Source of the DNA: an uncultured Clostridia bacterium
GTDB taxonomy: Bacteria > Bacillota > Clostridia > Christensenellales > UBA1242
DNA length: 26,505 bases
Direction: 5' to 3'
Assembly: GCA_944384475.1 (NCBI GenBank)
Contig: CALWTN010000008.1
Span: 1 to 26,505, forward strand
Shown here: in pieces, positions 6,938 through 14,062 of the stretch
Position numbering within the stretch: the first letter of the stretch is position 1
How the letters are laid out: every line of letters starts with the position of its first letter
Program-made: the position numbers and the translations under genes
Notes under the pieces: generated by a model
Seen by the model: only the letters and a program-made list of their open reading frames with translations
Databases searched by the model: none
What the model was told of the DNA's origin: nothing

Positions 6938-7966
6938 ATGAAATCGCTATCCTATTTTGAAAAAAGAGACTTGAATAATCAAAAAAAGATCAGAAAACTT
7001 TTGGCAACTTTGCCTGACTTTTGCTATGACTATTTCATCGGCATAGAAAACAATTCGTCTTCACTCACAAGGCTAAACTATGCGATGGATCTCAATATAT
7101 TTTTTGACTTTTTATCAGAAATTTTACATAAAGAAAAATCGCAAATTCAGCTTAGTGATTTAGACAACTTAAAATCTAATCAAATTGAGCAGTTTCTTTC
7201 GCATTTAAGCTATTATGAATTTGAAGGCAAAATTATCAAAAATGGCGAACGAGGCAAAGCACGTAAACTTGCCGCCGTTAGAAGCTTGTTTAAATACTTG
7301 TTCAACCACGATTTTATCTCCGCCAATGTTGCAAGCAAAGTGCAAACGCCAAAATTGCATAACAAAGAGATCATCAGGCTTGAGGCGGATGAAGTTTCAA
7401 GGATGTTGGATGCCGTGGCAAGCCACAACACTTTTTCGCAAAGGCAAAAAGCCTACAACCAAAACACCAAGGAGCGTGACAATGCGCTTGTCACCCTGTT
7501 TCTAGGCACGGGCATTCGTATTTCCGAATGCGTTGGGTTGAATGTGGAAGATTTTGACTTCTCGCAAAACGCCTTTAAAGTCACCCGAAAAGGCGGCAAT
7601 CAAACTGTATTATATTTTTCAGAAGAAGTGGCGGAAGCGCTTAAAACTTGGCTTAAAAAAAGAAAAACTCTTGGTTTGGAAGATACTGAGCATGCCATGT
7701 TTGTAAGCCTGCAAAAGAAGAGAATAAGCACACGTGCGGTTGAAAATCTTGTTAAAAAATTTGCTCATGAAGCCACGCCGCTTAAAAAAATCTCCCCTCA
7801 CAAACTCAGAAGCACCTTTGGCACAAACCTTTATCGTGAAACAAAGGATATTTACATCGTGGCTGATGTGCTGGGTCATAAAGATGTCAACACCACCAAA
7901 AAACACTACGCCGCAATCAGTGAAGATATGCGAAAAGATATTGCAAACAAAGTGAAAATAAATTGA
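6938..7966 (+). CDS. XerS-like tyrosine recombinase
   Basis: The 342-residue protein is a site-specific recombinase that cuts and joins DNA through a tyrosine-DNA bond. The N-terminal SAM-like core-binding domain spans about 20-140. The catalytic set is complete: Arg194 (GTGIRISE), Lys218 (VTRKGG), His288 and Arg291 (SPHKLRSTF), His314 (GHKD) and Tyr324 (KKHYAA). Length and details such as LPDFCYDYF near the start and the NTKERDNAL helix are closest to XerS, the single-recombinase chromosome-dimer resolvase of streptococci and relatives, rather than the roughly 300-residue XerC/XerD. There are no integrase-type neighbours, which favours a housekeeping role. ATG 6938 gives the XerS-like N-terminus; the frame stays open upstream (to 6821), but the -10 box lies in that extension. 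Confidence 0.85.
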   Translation: MKSLSYFEKRDLNNQKKIRKLLATLPDFCYDYFIGIENNSSSLTRLNYAMDLNIFFDFLSEILHKEKSQIQLSDLDNLKSNQIEQFLSHLSYYEFEGKIIKNGERGKARKLAAVRSLFKYLFNHDFISANVASKVQTPKLHNKEIIRLEADEVSRMLDAVASHNTFSQRQKAYNQNTKERDNALVTLFLGTGIRISECVGLNVEDFDFSQNAFKVTRKGGNQTVLYFSEEVAEALKTWLKKRKTLGLEDTEHAMFVSLQKKRISTRAVENLVKKFAHEATPLKKISPHKLRSTFGTNLYRETKDIYIVADVLGHKDVNTTKKHYAAISEDMRKDIANKVKIN

Positions 7967-8026
7967 ATAAGTTTTTGCGTTCTGCACATATTAAAATCGT
8001 GAAGGAGAATTGCTTCACATTAACAG

Positions 8027-8056
8027 AAAAAGAGCATGTTGTTTTGCTCTTTTTTT
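8027..8056 (+). terminator. Terminator of the xer gene
   Basis: AAAAAGAGCA (8027-8036) pairs with TGCTCTTTTT (8045-8054) around an 8-base loop, followed by Ts to 8056. Confidence 0.9.
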
Positions 8057-8060
8057 GTTT

Positions 8061-8088
8061 AAATAAAAACTGAGATAAATCTCAGTTT
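8061..8088 (-). terminator. Terminator of spoIVB, overlapping its stop codon
   Basis: AAACTGAGA (8067-8075) pairs with TCTCAGTTT (8080-8088) around TAAA. On the minus strand the stem is followed by TTATTT. The spoIVB TAA (8087-8089) begins in the stem. Confidence 0.8.
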
Positions 8089-9301
8089 AAATTTCATTCA
8101 TAGCCATCCAATCGCTGTAAACGCCGTAGCCTTTGGTTGGATCTGACATAAAAACATGAGTTACAGCGCCAACAAGTTTGCCATTTTGGATAATCGGGCT
8201 GCCGCTCATTCCCTGCACTATTCCTCCCGTTAAATCAATAAGCCTTTTGTCCTTAACCCTAAACACCAAACTTTTATCGTTGGCTTTGGCTTGATAGTTG
8301 GCTTTTATAATCTCTATCTCATACTCTTCTCTAAGCCCACTTACGCTTGAAACAATGTATGCTTTGCCCGGCTTAACTGACAGCCTGCCACCAAGTTTTG
8401 TTGTTAAGTTTGTGTCTACTAAGCCTTCATAGTCTTCAAGTTTGCCGTATACTCCATATTTTGTGTTTTTTTGTATGTCGCCTTTCACTGGATCAGTTTG
8501 CAAAAACATACACCTCAGCTGCCCAGGATTGTTTTTCTCTCCTTTTTCAATGCCCAAAAGTTTACAGTTATAAACCGAGCCGCCAACTGCTTGCACGCTG
8601 TTTTCATTGTCAGTAATCGCATGGCCAAGTGCTGCGTAGCCACCCGTCTGCTTATTCACATACGTAAGCGTCCCAATCCCTGACACATCGTCTCGAACCC
8701 AAAGCCCAAGTTTGTATTTGCCCGTGTTTTTATCTATCTCGCCTTTAACAGTGGCAGTATAGCATTTATCCTTACGTTTAAAAGTTATATCAAAATCTTG
8801 TTCATCGCTTTGCTCGACAAGTTCGCTGAGTTGTTCGAGCGATGTTATCTCCACGCCATTTACCGCCGTCAACAAGTCGCCTTCTTTAAGTTGTTCGCTT
8901 TTTTGAGTTTGTCTGTAACCTTGCTGCGTCTCCACCATTTTTTCATTGATCACAATAGCACCAGAAGAAGAAATGCTTATTCCAATCGGCACGCCACCAA
9001 CATAAACCTCATTTTCGCCTGAGCAAATGACGTTGATTTTTCTTATCGGAATTAATCCAAAAAGTTTAAAAACAACTGTTCCCTCACTCGGTTTGTCAGT
9101 AGAAGCCGATTGAACTGAACGCTGCATTGAAGCCGAAACAAACGATCCAAAAGTTTTGTTATCATTTGCCGATTCAATCTCTTCCATGCTTGCCATAAAG
9201 CCATCTGGCAAAGAGTAAATTTCTTTAAATCCAACATTGCAAACAAAAAGCGCAACCAGCGTCAAGCACACCCCAAAAAGCCACAGTCTTTTGCTTTTCA
9301 T
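8087..9301 (-). CDS. spoIVB: SpoIVB, stage IV sporulation serine protease
   Basis: SpoIVB is made in the forespore, secreted into the intermembrane space, and cleaves SpoIVFA to switch on pro-sigma-K processing in the mother cell. The 404-residue protein has an N-terminal membrane or signal segment (about 5-25), a PDZ domain (about 105-180, with GDLLTAVNGVEI) and a C-terminal S55 peptidase domain. Visible catalytic residues are His227 in YAALGHAITD and Ser366 in GIVQGMSGSP, followed by the near-invariant GAVTHVFMSDPTKGYGVY. ATG 9301 follows GGAGG closely; 17 upstream in-frame codons lack a site. It lies downstream of recN as in Bacillus, but a hairpin and a sigma-G-like promoter separate the two, so sporulation-specific expression is likely. 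Confidence 0.97.
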   Translation of the reverse strand: MKSKRLWLFGVCLTLVALFVCNVGFKEIYSLPDGFMASMEEIESANDNKTFGSFVSASMQRSVQSASTDKPSEGTVVFKLFGLIPIRKINVICSGENEVYVGGVPIGISISSSGAIVINEKMVETQQGYRQTQKSEQLKEGDLLTAVNGVEITSLEQLSELVEQSDEQDFDITFKRKDKCYTATVKGEIDKNTGKYKLGLWVRDDVSGIGTLTYVNKQTGGYAALGHAITDNENSVQAVGGSVYNCKLLGIEKGEKNNPGQLRCMFLQTDPVKGDIQKNTKYGVYGKLEDYEGLVDTNLTTKLGGRLSVKPGKAYIVSSVSGLREEYEIEIIKANYQAKANDKSLVFRVKDKRLIDLTGGIVQGMSGSPIIQNGKLVGAVTHVFMSDPTKGYGVYSDWMAMNEI

Positions 9302-9312
9302 TTTGCCTCCAT

Positions 9313-9340
9313 AAAAAAAACTATCTCTAAGATAGTTTTT
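9313..9340 (-). terminator. Terminator-like hairpin between recN and spoIVB
   Basis: AAAAACTATC (9316-9325) and GATAGTTTTT (9331-9340) form a 10-bp stem with a 5-base loop. On the minus strand it is followed by three more Ts and runs directly into the spoIVB Shine-Dalgarno. It would end recN transcripts, or could hide the spoIVB ribosome site in read-through RNA. Confidence 0.7.
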
Positions 9341-9362
9341 GTCGCAAAGCAAATTTTATTCT
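9333..9362 (-). promoter_or_regulatory. Candidate sigma-G promoter of spoIVB
   Basis: On the minus strand AGAATA (9357-9362), a 17-base spacer and AAAACTA (9333-9339), compared with the Bacillus sigma-G pattern TGAATA-CATACTA. The start would fall near 9326, 25 bases before the ATG. The -35 overlaps the recN stop codon. The assignment is supported by similar sequences before spoVAC and the divergent lipoprotein gene. Confidence 0.45.
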
Positions 9363-11014
9363 TGTTTTTGTCTGCCTCTTTCAAAAAGTTGTTTTGCATT
9401 TTCAAGCATAACCTCAGTGACGTTATTGCCACCAATGATATGCGCAATTTCTTCAATAATTTTTTCACCTTTCACTTTGCTTGCGCTGCTGTATGTAGCA
9501 TTTTCGTCAGTGTATTTTTGCACTTTAACAAATTCATCGCCAGCGCTTGCCACTTGTGGAAGATGTGTGATGGCGATCACTTGATCTCTTCGTGATATGC
9601 TTGCAAGTTTTGCCGCCATCATATTTCCAACCTCGCCGCTTATCCCAGAATCGATCTCATCAAAAAGCAGCGTTCGCTCATCCGACTTAGAAGCAAAGAT
9701 ATTTTTCATAGCCAGCATGATTCGACTGCTTTCGCCACCAGAGGCAGTTTTTGAAAGATCTTTTAATTGCTGACCTTTGTTTGCTGAAAAGATGAAACTC
9801 ACATCATCGCAACCATCTTGACTTACAGGCTTTTTGTCAAACTTAACTTCAAATCTGACGCCCTTCATACCGAGATCGTTTAATTCGCTTTCCAATCCCT
9901 TTTTAACTTTGACTGCGCCAAGTTCACGGATTTGAGTGATTTTTTTGCAAACATCATCAATTTGGCTTTGTAATTCTTGCTTCTTTTTTTGCAGTTTTTG
10001 CAGCAAATCCTCTGCATCTATAAGCGCATCAAGTTGAGTGATAAACTCTTCTTTTGCTTGCAAAACTTTTTCAATCGAATCGCCATATTTGCGCTTTAAA
10101 AATTTTATTTTATCTTTCCTGTCATTCAATCTTTCAAGTTCAATAGGATCGCTTTGGGCTTCAAACAGTTTACCTTTAACCTCTGAGGCGATGTCATCCA
10201 CTTCAATTCTTGCGCTTTCCATTCTTTCAATCAAAGTTTCGAAATCTGACAAATCGCTCAATTTTCCAAGCAATCTCTCACTGGCAGACATGTTACCAAG
10301 CGCCCCACCAGCACCTTCAAGCAGCCTTAAAACTTCACTTAAATTTTCGCCGATTCTTTCTGCGCTTTCCAACATTTTGATTTTTTCTTGCAACTGTTCA
10401 TCTTCGCCAATCTTTAAATTTGCGTTTTCAATTTCTTTGATTTGATAGTTTAAAAAATCCCTTTTTCTTTCTCGTTCGGCCTCATCCCCACCAAGAGAAT
10501 TAATGCGATTTTGCGTATCTTTAAGTTGTGACAATAAATCAGCAAGCTGCTCTTTCAAAGACCCAAAGTCACAAAATCTGTCTAGATATTGCAAGTGATT
10601 TTTGCTTTTTAAAATTTCCATGCTTTCATGCTGCATAAAACTGTCCACAAGTTCACTCGCCAGTTTTTTTATCACGCTTTGTGCACACGGCGAACCATTA
10701 ACCTTGCTTGACGTTCTTCCGTCAGCATGAAGCACACGTGACAAAACCAATTCTTCGTCATCAAGATCATTTTCTTTCAAAATTTGTCGCACGTTTTCAG
10801 AGATAGGCTCAAAAACTGCATCAACTCTCATGCTCTCTTCGCCAGTGCGCAAAAGCAGTTTGTCAGTTTTGATTGACAAAACAAAAAACAAAGCATCGAA
10901 AATCAAACTTTTCCCTGCTCCTGTTTCACCTAAAATAATGTTTAATCCTCTGTCAAATTCAATCTCTTGCGACTTAAACAAAGCAAGATTTTTTATGGTT
11001 AAACTTCTAAGCAT
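9356..11014 (-). CDS. recN: DNA repair protein RecN
   Basis: RecN is an SMC-like ATPase that gathers at double-strand breaks and supports RecA-dependent repair. The 552-residue protein has Walker A GETGAGKS at 29-36, two coiled-coil stretches (about 150-230 and 270-365) around a central hinge, the ABC signature ASGGESSR near 424, and Walker B LLFDEIDSGISG near 450, then the switch His in AITHLPQVAS. Length fits the family. ATG 11014 follows AGGTGG. It lies 12 bases after argR and is probably co-transcribed with it; the argR-recN pairing is widespread in Firmicutes. Confidence 0.97.
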   Translation of the reverse strand: MLRSLTIKNLALFKSQEIEFDRGLNIILGETGAGKSLIFDALFFVLSIKTDKLLLRTGEESMRVDAVFEPISENVRQILKENDLDDEELVLSRVLHADGRTSSKVNGSPCAQSVIKKLASELVDSFMQHESMEILKSKNHLQYLDRFCDFGSLKEQLADLLSQLKDTQNRINSLGGDEAERERKRDFLNYQIKEIENANLKIGEDEQLQEKIKMLESAERIGENLSEVLRLLEGAGGALGNMSASERLLGKLSDLSDFETLIERMESARIEVDDIASEVKGKLFEAQSDPIELERLNDRKDKIKFLKRKYGDSIEKVLQAKEEFITQLDALIDAEDLLQKLQKKKQELQSQIDDVCKKITQIRELGAVKVKKGLESELNDLGMKGVRFEVKFDKKPVSQDGCDDVSFIFSANKGQQLKDLSKTASGGESSRIMLAMKNIFASKSDERTLLFDEIDSGISGEVGNMMAAKLASISRRDQVIAITHLPQVASAGDEFVKVQKYTDENATYSSASKVKGEKIIEEIAHIIGGNNVTEVMLENAKQLFERGRQKQE

Positions 11015-11026
11015 TTAAACCACCTT

Positions 11027-11479
11027 TTATCCCAACATGTCGTTAAGCGCCACAACAGCGTCTGAAGAATAGGATGCGGATGGAAAAATCAACATAACAG
11101 TGTCATCGCCGTTTACTGCACCCACAAGCTCAGAAAGATTTAATTTGTCAATAAAACTGCAAACGCCTGCGCCCATGCCTTTAAGCGTTTTAATCACAAC
11201 AAGATTTAAAGCTGACTTAACCGAAATAACCGATTCTCTAAAAATAGAAATATATTTGTTTGAAATTTGCTGCTCGTCAGATCCAACAATGGCATACTTA
11301 TATTTGCCAGATGTAGACAAAATTTTGGTTAAACCAAGTTCTTTGATGTCTCTTGAAATTGTTGCTTGCGTAATATCAAAATTGGCGTTTTTAAGTTCTC
11401 TTGCCAATTCATCCTGCGTTTCAATCTCTTTTGTAGAGATAAGTTCCAAGATTTTTGATTGTCTAGCGCTTCTTGCCAT
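11027..11479 (-). CDS. argR: Arginine repressor ArgR/AhrC
   Basis: ArgR is a hexameric repressor that binds ARG boxes when arginine is plentiful. The 150-residue protein has an N-terminal winged helix with the diagnostic Ser42-Arg43 in QATISRDIKELGL and a C-terminal arginine-binding and oligomerisation domain. There, VGAVNGDDTVMLIFPS corresponds to the GTIAGDDTI segment whose Asp pair contacts arginine. ATG 11479 follows GGAGGAAGAC. The AT-rich region upstream holds several ARG-box-like sequences, which suggests autoregulation of the argR-recN unit. Confidence 0.95.
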   Translation of the reverse strand: MARSARQSKILELISTKEIETQDELARELKNANFDITQATISRDIKELGLTKILSTSGKYKYAIVGSDEQQISNKYISIFRESVISVKSALNLVVIKTLKGMGAGVCSFIDKLNLSELVGAVNGDDTVMLIFPSASYSSDAVVALNDMLG

Positions 11480-11530
11480 TGTCTTCCTCCAAAGCCTATT
11501 CTCCTTTATTTTAAAGGGATATAGCGATTT

Positions 11531-11660
11531 TGAATAATTATAAATTTATATTTATAAGCCAAGTTTTGATTATTATACATCATAATTTATAATTATGCAA
11601 GCGATTTTTGCATAATTATTCAATGAATTTTTATAACAATTTAAGTTTATGCAAAATTAT
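11531..11660 (-). promoter_or_regulatory. argR promoter with candidate ARG boxes
   Basis: A minus-strand promoter is visible: TTGCAT (11595-11600), 17 bases, TATAAT (11572-11577). Sequences resembling the ArgR half-site pattern TGAATAATTATTCA surround it: TGCATAATTATTCA at 11609-11622 just upstream of -35, TGAATAATTATAAA at 11531-11544 downstream of -10, and TTATGCAAAATTATAAA around 11647-11663. The region is so AT-rich that individual boxes are uncertain. Confidence 0.55.
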
Positions 11661-11663
11661 AAA

Positions 11664-11747
11664 TTTCGTTTTTATAAATATAAATCAATATGCATAACGC
11701 CATTATACAATCTTAACCCCTATTTTGCGCACAAGCAATATTGAGTG
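11664..11747. other. Rest of the argR-thiI intergenic region
   Basis: The gap between argR (11479) and thiI (11793) is 313 bases. Apart from the argR control region and the thiI terminator, this remaining AT-rich stretch holds no ORF, RNA or clear repeat that I can support; weak ARG-like sequences may continue to about 11696. Confidence 0.5.
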
Positions 11748-11777
11748 CCAAAAAAAAGAGATCACACGATCTCTTTT
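11748..11777 (-). terminator. Terminator of the pheS-pheT-nifS-thiI operon
   Basis: AAAAGAGATC (11754-11763) and GATCTCTTTT (11768-11777) form a perfect 10-bp stem with a 4-base loop. On the minus strand it is followed by further Ts. Confidence 0.85.
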
Positions 11778-11792
11778 AAAAAACACAAAATT

Positions 11793-12947
11793 TTATTCGC
11801 CACGCTTTATATAAATAATCTCCTCCCCAGCCAACGCATCGTCTATCAGTTTTTGTAAATTTAAGTTTTGCTCTTCTTGTTTAACCTTTTCAAGCTTTGG
11901 TTTTATGACTGGGTTCTTTGGCAAGAACACTGTGCAACAATCTTCATACGGCAAGATAGAAGTTTCAAATGCGCCAATCTCCTTTGAAATTTTTACGATG
12001 TCTTCCTTATCCATTCCAATGCAAGGTCTGAAAAGAGGCAAACTCTCAAGCGCATCTTCTGTGACAGTCATGCCCTGCATTGTCTGACTTGCCACTTGCC
12101 CCAAACTTTCACCTGTTACGATTGCGCCAAGATTTTCACGCTTTGAAATTATCTCGGCGATGCGCATCATAATTCTGCGCATCAATGTAACCATATATTC
12201 CGCAGCGCAGTTGGCATGTATTTCTTCCTGAACCTTTGTAAATGACACGCAGTGCAATTTTATCTCATCCACGTAGTCGCATAATATTTTGGCGAGTGAT
12301 ATAACTTTTTGTTTTGCCTGCTGCGAGGTGTAAGGATAACTGTAAAAATGAAGCGCCTGCAATTTTAGCCCACGCTTTGCCATCATATATCCCGCAACAG
12401 GGCTGTCAATTCCACCCGATAAAAGCAAAAGCGCTTTGCCAGATGAGCCAAGCGGCAGCCCGCCTTGGCAAGGCAACGACTTGTCGAACACATATGCCTT
12501 TTTATTGCTTCTTATATCCACCCTGATCAGTGTTTGCGGATGATAGAGCTCCACGCTTGCGTTTGGATTTGCATCTAGCACATCTCCACCAAGCATGGCG
12601 GCAAATTCCATCGATGAGATTGGAAATCTTTTGTCCGCCCTGTTAACCTCGACTTTGAAAGTTCCGTCCACCTTCATCTTTTTAAAGTAAGAGCGGATTG
12701 TTTCAACCTCGGCATCCATCTCTTCCGCTTCACTTAAAGAAACCAAGCCAAACACATTTCTAAGCCTTTCAATAATCTCACTGCGATTATCATAATTGCT
12801 TATTAAAACACGCCCCCGTGTTCTTTCGAGGGTGTAATTTAATCCTTCAAGCTTCTTTCGTATGTTGGTGATAAGAATGTTTTCAAAAATGCAGCGATTT
12901 TCACCTTTTAAAAACAACTCTCCCATGCGTAACAAAATACTTTTCAC
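11793..12947 (-). CDS. thiI: tRNA 4-thiouridine synthase ThiI
   Basis: ThiI adenylates uridine 8 of tRNA and passes sulfur to it, giving 4-thiouridine; in some bacteria it also serves thiazole synthesis. The 384-residue protein has a ferredoxin-like plus THUMP RNA-binding part (about 1-165) and a PP-loop ATPase with LLLLSGGIDSPVAG, SGGIDS at 177-182. It ends without a rhodanese domain, like the Bacillus form and unlike E. coli. The start is a GTG (12947) whose last bases overlap the nifS TGA as GTGA. The preceding cysteine desulfurase is the expected sulfur donor. Confidence 0.95.
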   Translation of the reverse strand: MKSILLRMGELFLKGENRCIFENILITNIRKKLEGLNYTLERTRGRVLISNYDNRSEIIERLRNVFGLVSLSEAEEMDAEVETIRSYFKKMKVDGTFKVEVNRADKRFPISSMEFAAMLGGDVLDANPNASVELYHPQTLIRVDIRSNKKAYVFDKSLPCQGGLPLGSSGKALLLLSGGIDSPVAGYMMAKRGLKLQALHFYSYPYTSQQAKQKVISLAKILCDYVDEIKLHCVSFTKVQEEIHANCAAEYMVTLMRRIMMRIAEIISKRENLGAIVTGESLGQVASQTMQGMTVTEDALESLPLFRPCIGMDKEDIVKISKEIGAFETSILPYEDCCTVFLPKNPVIKPKLEKVKQEEQNLNLQKLIDDALAGEEIIYIKRGE

Positions 12948-14062
12948 TTTAATTTCTCCAATAAATTTTGATAGGTGTCTTTAATTATGCTTGCAGCCTG
13001 TAAAACGTCTTTTTCAGTTAGCGAGGCATCAAAACTAACTCTTATCGCACCTTTAATTTGGTTAAGCGTAAAACCCATCGCCTCCAAAACATGATTGCCC
13101 GCCTTTTTTGCAGAACAAGCGCTTCCACGCCCAACAATCACATAATCTTCAAGCGCTCTGGTAAGAGTTTCGCCGTTAACACCATCAAACAACAGCATAG
13201 TGATATACGGGCTGGCGTTTTCGCCAACAATTTTAACGCCCGCACAATCATCAAATTGACTTAAAAACAGGTTTTTAAGTTTTTGAACATGCTCAAAATT
13301 TTTTTCTTCGTCAATTGCCTCTGCGGCTGCAACCATAGCCATAATCGCTGGGACATTTTCAGTTCCAGACCTTATCCCATATTCTTGACCGCCACCAAAA
13401 ACCAGATTTTTAAGCACCGCCTTATTTTTAACATAAAGCGCACCAACTCCTTTTGGCGCATGAAACTTGTGCCCGCTAATTGAAAACAAATCTACGTCAA
13501 GTTCATCCAAATTAAATTTAAGTTTTTTAAACGCCTGCACACCGTCCACATGCAGCAATGCTGACGGCGCATATCGTCTAACCAACTTTGAAATGCGGCT
13601 TATATCATTTATCACGCCTGTGACGTTGTTTACAAACATGATGCTGACAATGCGAGTTTTAACTGTCAAAACCTTTTGCAAGAAATCATAGTCTATTTCG
13701 CCGCTCTTTTGAAGAGGAACAAAAACAACCTCTTTGCCTTCTTTTTGCAAAGCATGAGCAAGATTATTGACCGAAGCATGCTCTCCGCTTGAAAAAACAT
13801 ATTGCCACTTTCCCTCTCTTGCTCCGCCACGAACAGCCAAATTATTGCTTTCTGTTGCGCCACTAGTGAAGATTATGTCTCCCTTTTTTGCGCCCAAACA
13901 CTTTTTAAGCCTCGCCCTTGCTTCATCCAAAAGCATTGCAACTTTTACGGCTTGAATATATGTTGCGGAGGGGTTGAAAAAGTTTTCACATGAAAATTTT
14001 TCATATTCTTGCAAAGCCTGCTTGCAAAGAGGAGTTGTTGCCGCATTATCAAGATAAATCAT
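12944..14062 (-). CDS. Cysteine desulfurase, NifS/IscS family, probable ThiI partner
   Basis: This PLP-dependent enzyme takes sulfur from cysteine and leaves alanine, holding a persulfide on a catalytic Cys. The 372-residue protein shows MIYLDNAATTPL at the start, TSGATESNN (67-74), HVDGVQAF (171-178), the PLP lysine Lys199 in SISGHKFHAPKG, and the active Cys316 in GRGSACSAKK. Placement directly before thiI with a 4-base overlap matches the Bacillus NifZ-ThiI pair, in which a dedicated desulfurase feeds 4-thiouridine synthesis. It also overlaps pheT by ATGA, so translation of the three genes is chained. A role in general Fe-S assembly cannot be excluded; no scaffold gene is nearby. Confidence 0.92.
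   Translation of the reverse strand: MIYLDNAATTPLCKQALQEYEKFSCENFFNPSATYIQAVKVAMLLDEARARLKKCLGAKKGDIIFTSGATESNNLAVRGGAREGKWQYVFSSGEHASVNNLAHALQKEGKEVVFVPLQKSGEIDYDFLQKVLTVKTRIVSIMFVNNVTGVINDISRISKLVRRYAPSALLHVDGVQAFKKLKFNLDELDVDLFSISGHKFHAPKGVGALYVKNKAVLKNLVFGGGQEYGIRSGTENVPAIMAMVAAAEAIDEEKNFEHVQKLKNLFLSQFDDCAGVKIVGENASPYITMLLFDGVNGETLTRALEDYVIVGRGSACSAKKAGNHVLEAMGFTLNQIKGAIRVSFDASLTEKDVLQAASIIKDTYQNLLEKLK

Noticed and set aside
6821..7966. An integrase of a mobile element
   Set aside because: There is no excisionase, attachment repeat, cargo or tRNA next to it, and the sequence is closest to housekeeping XerS.
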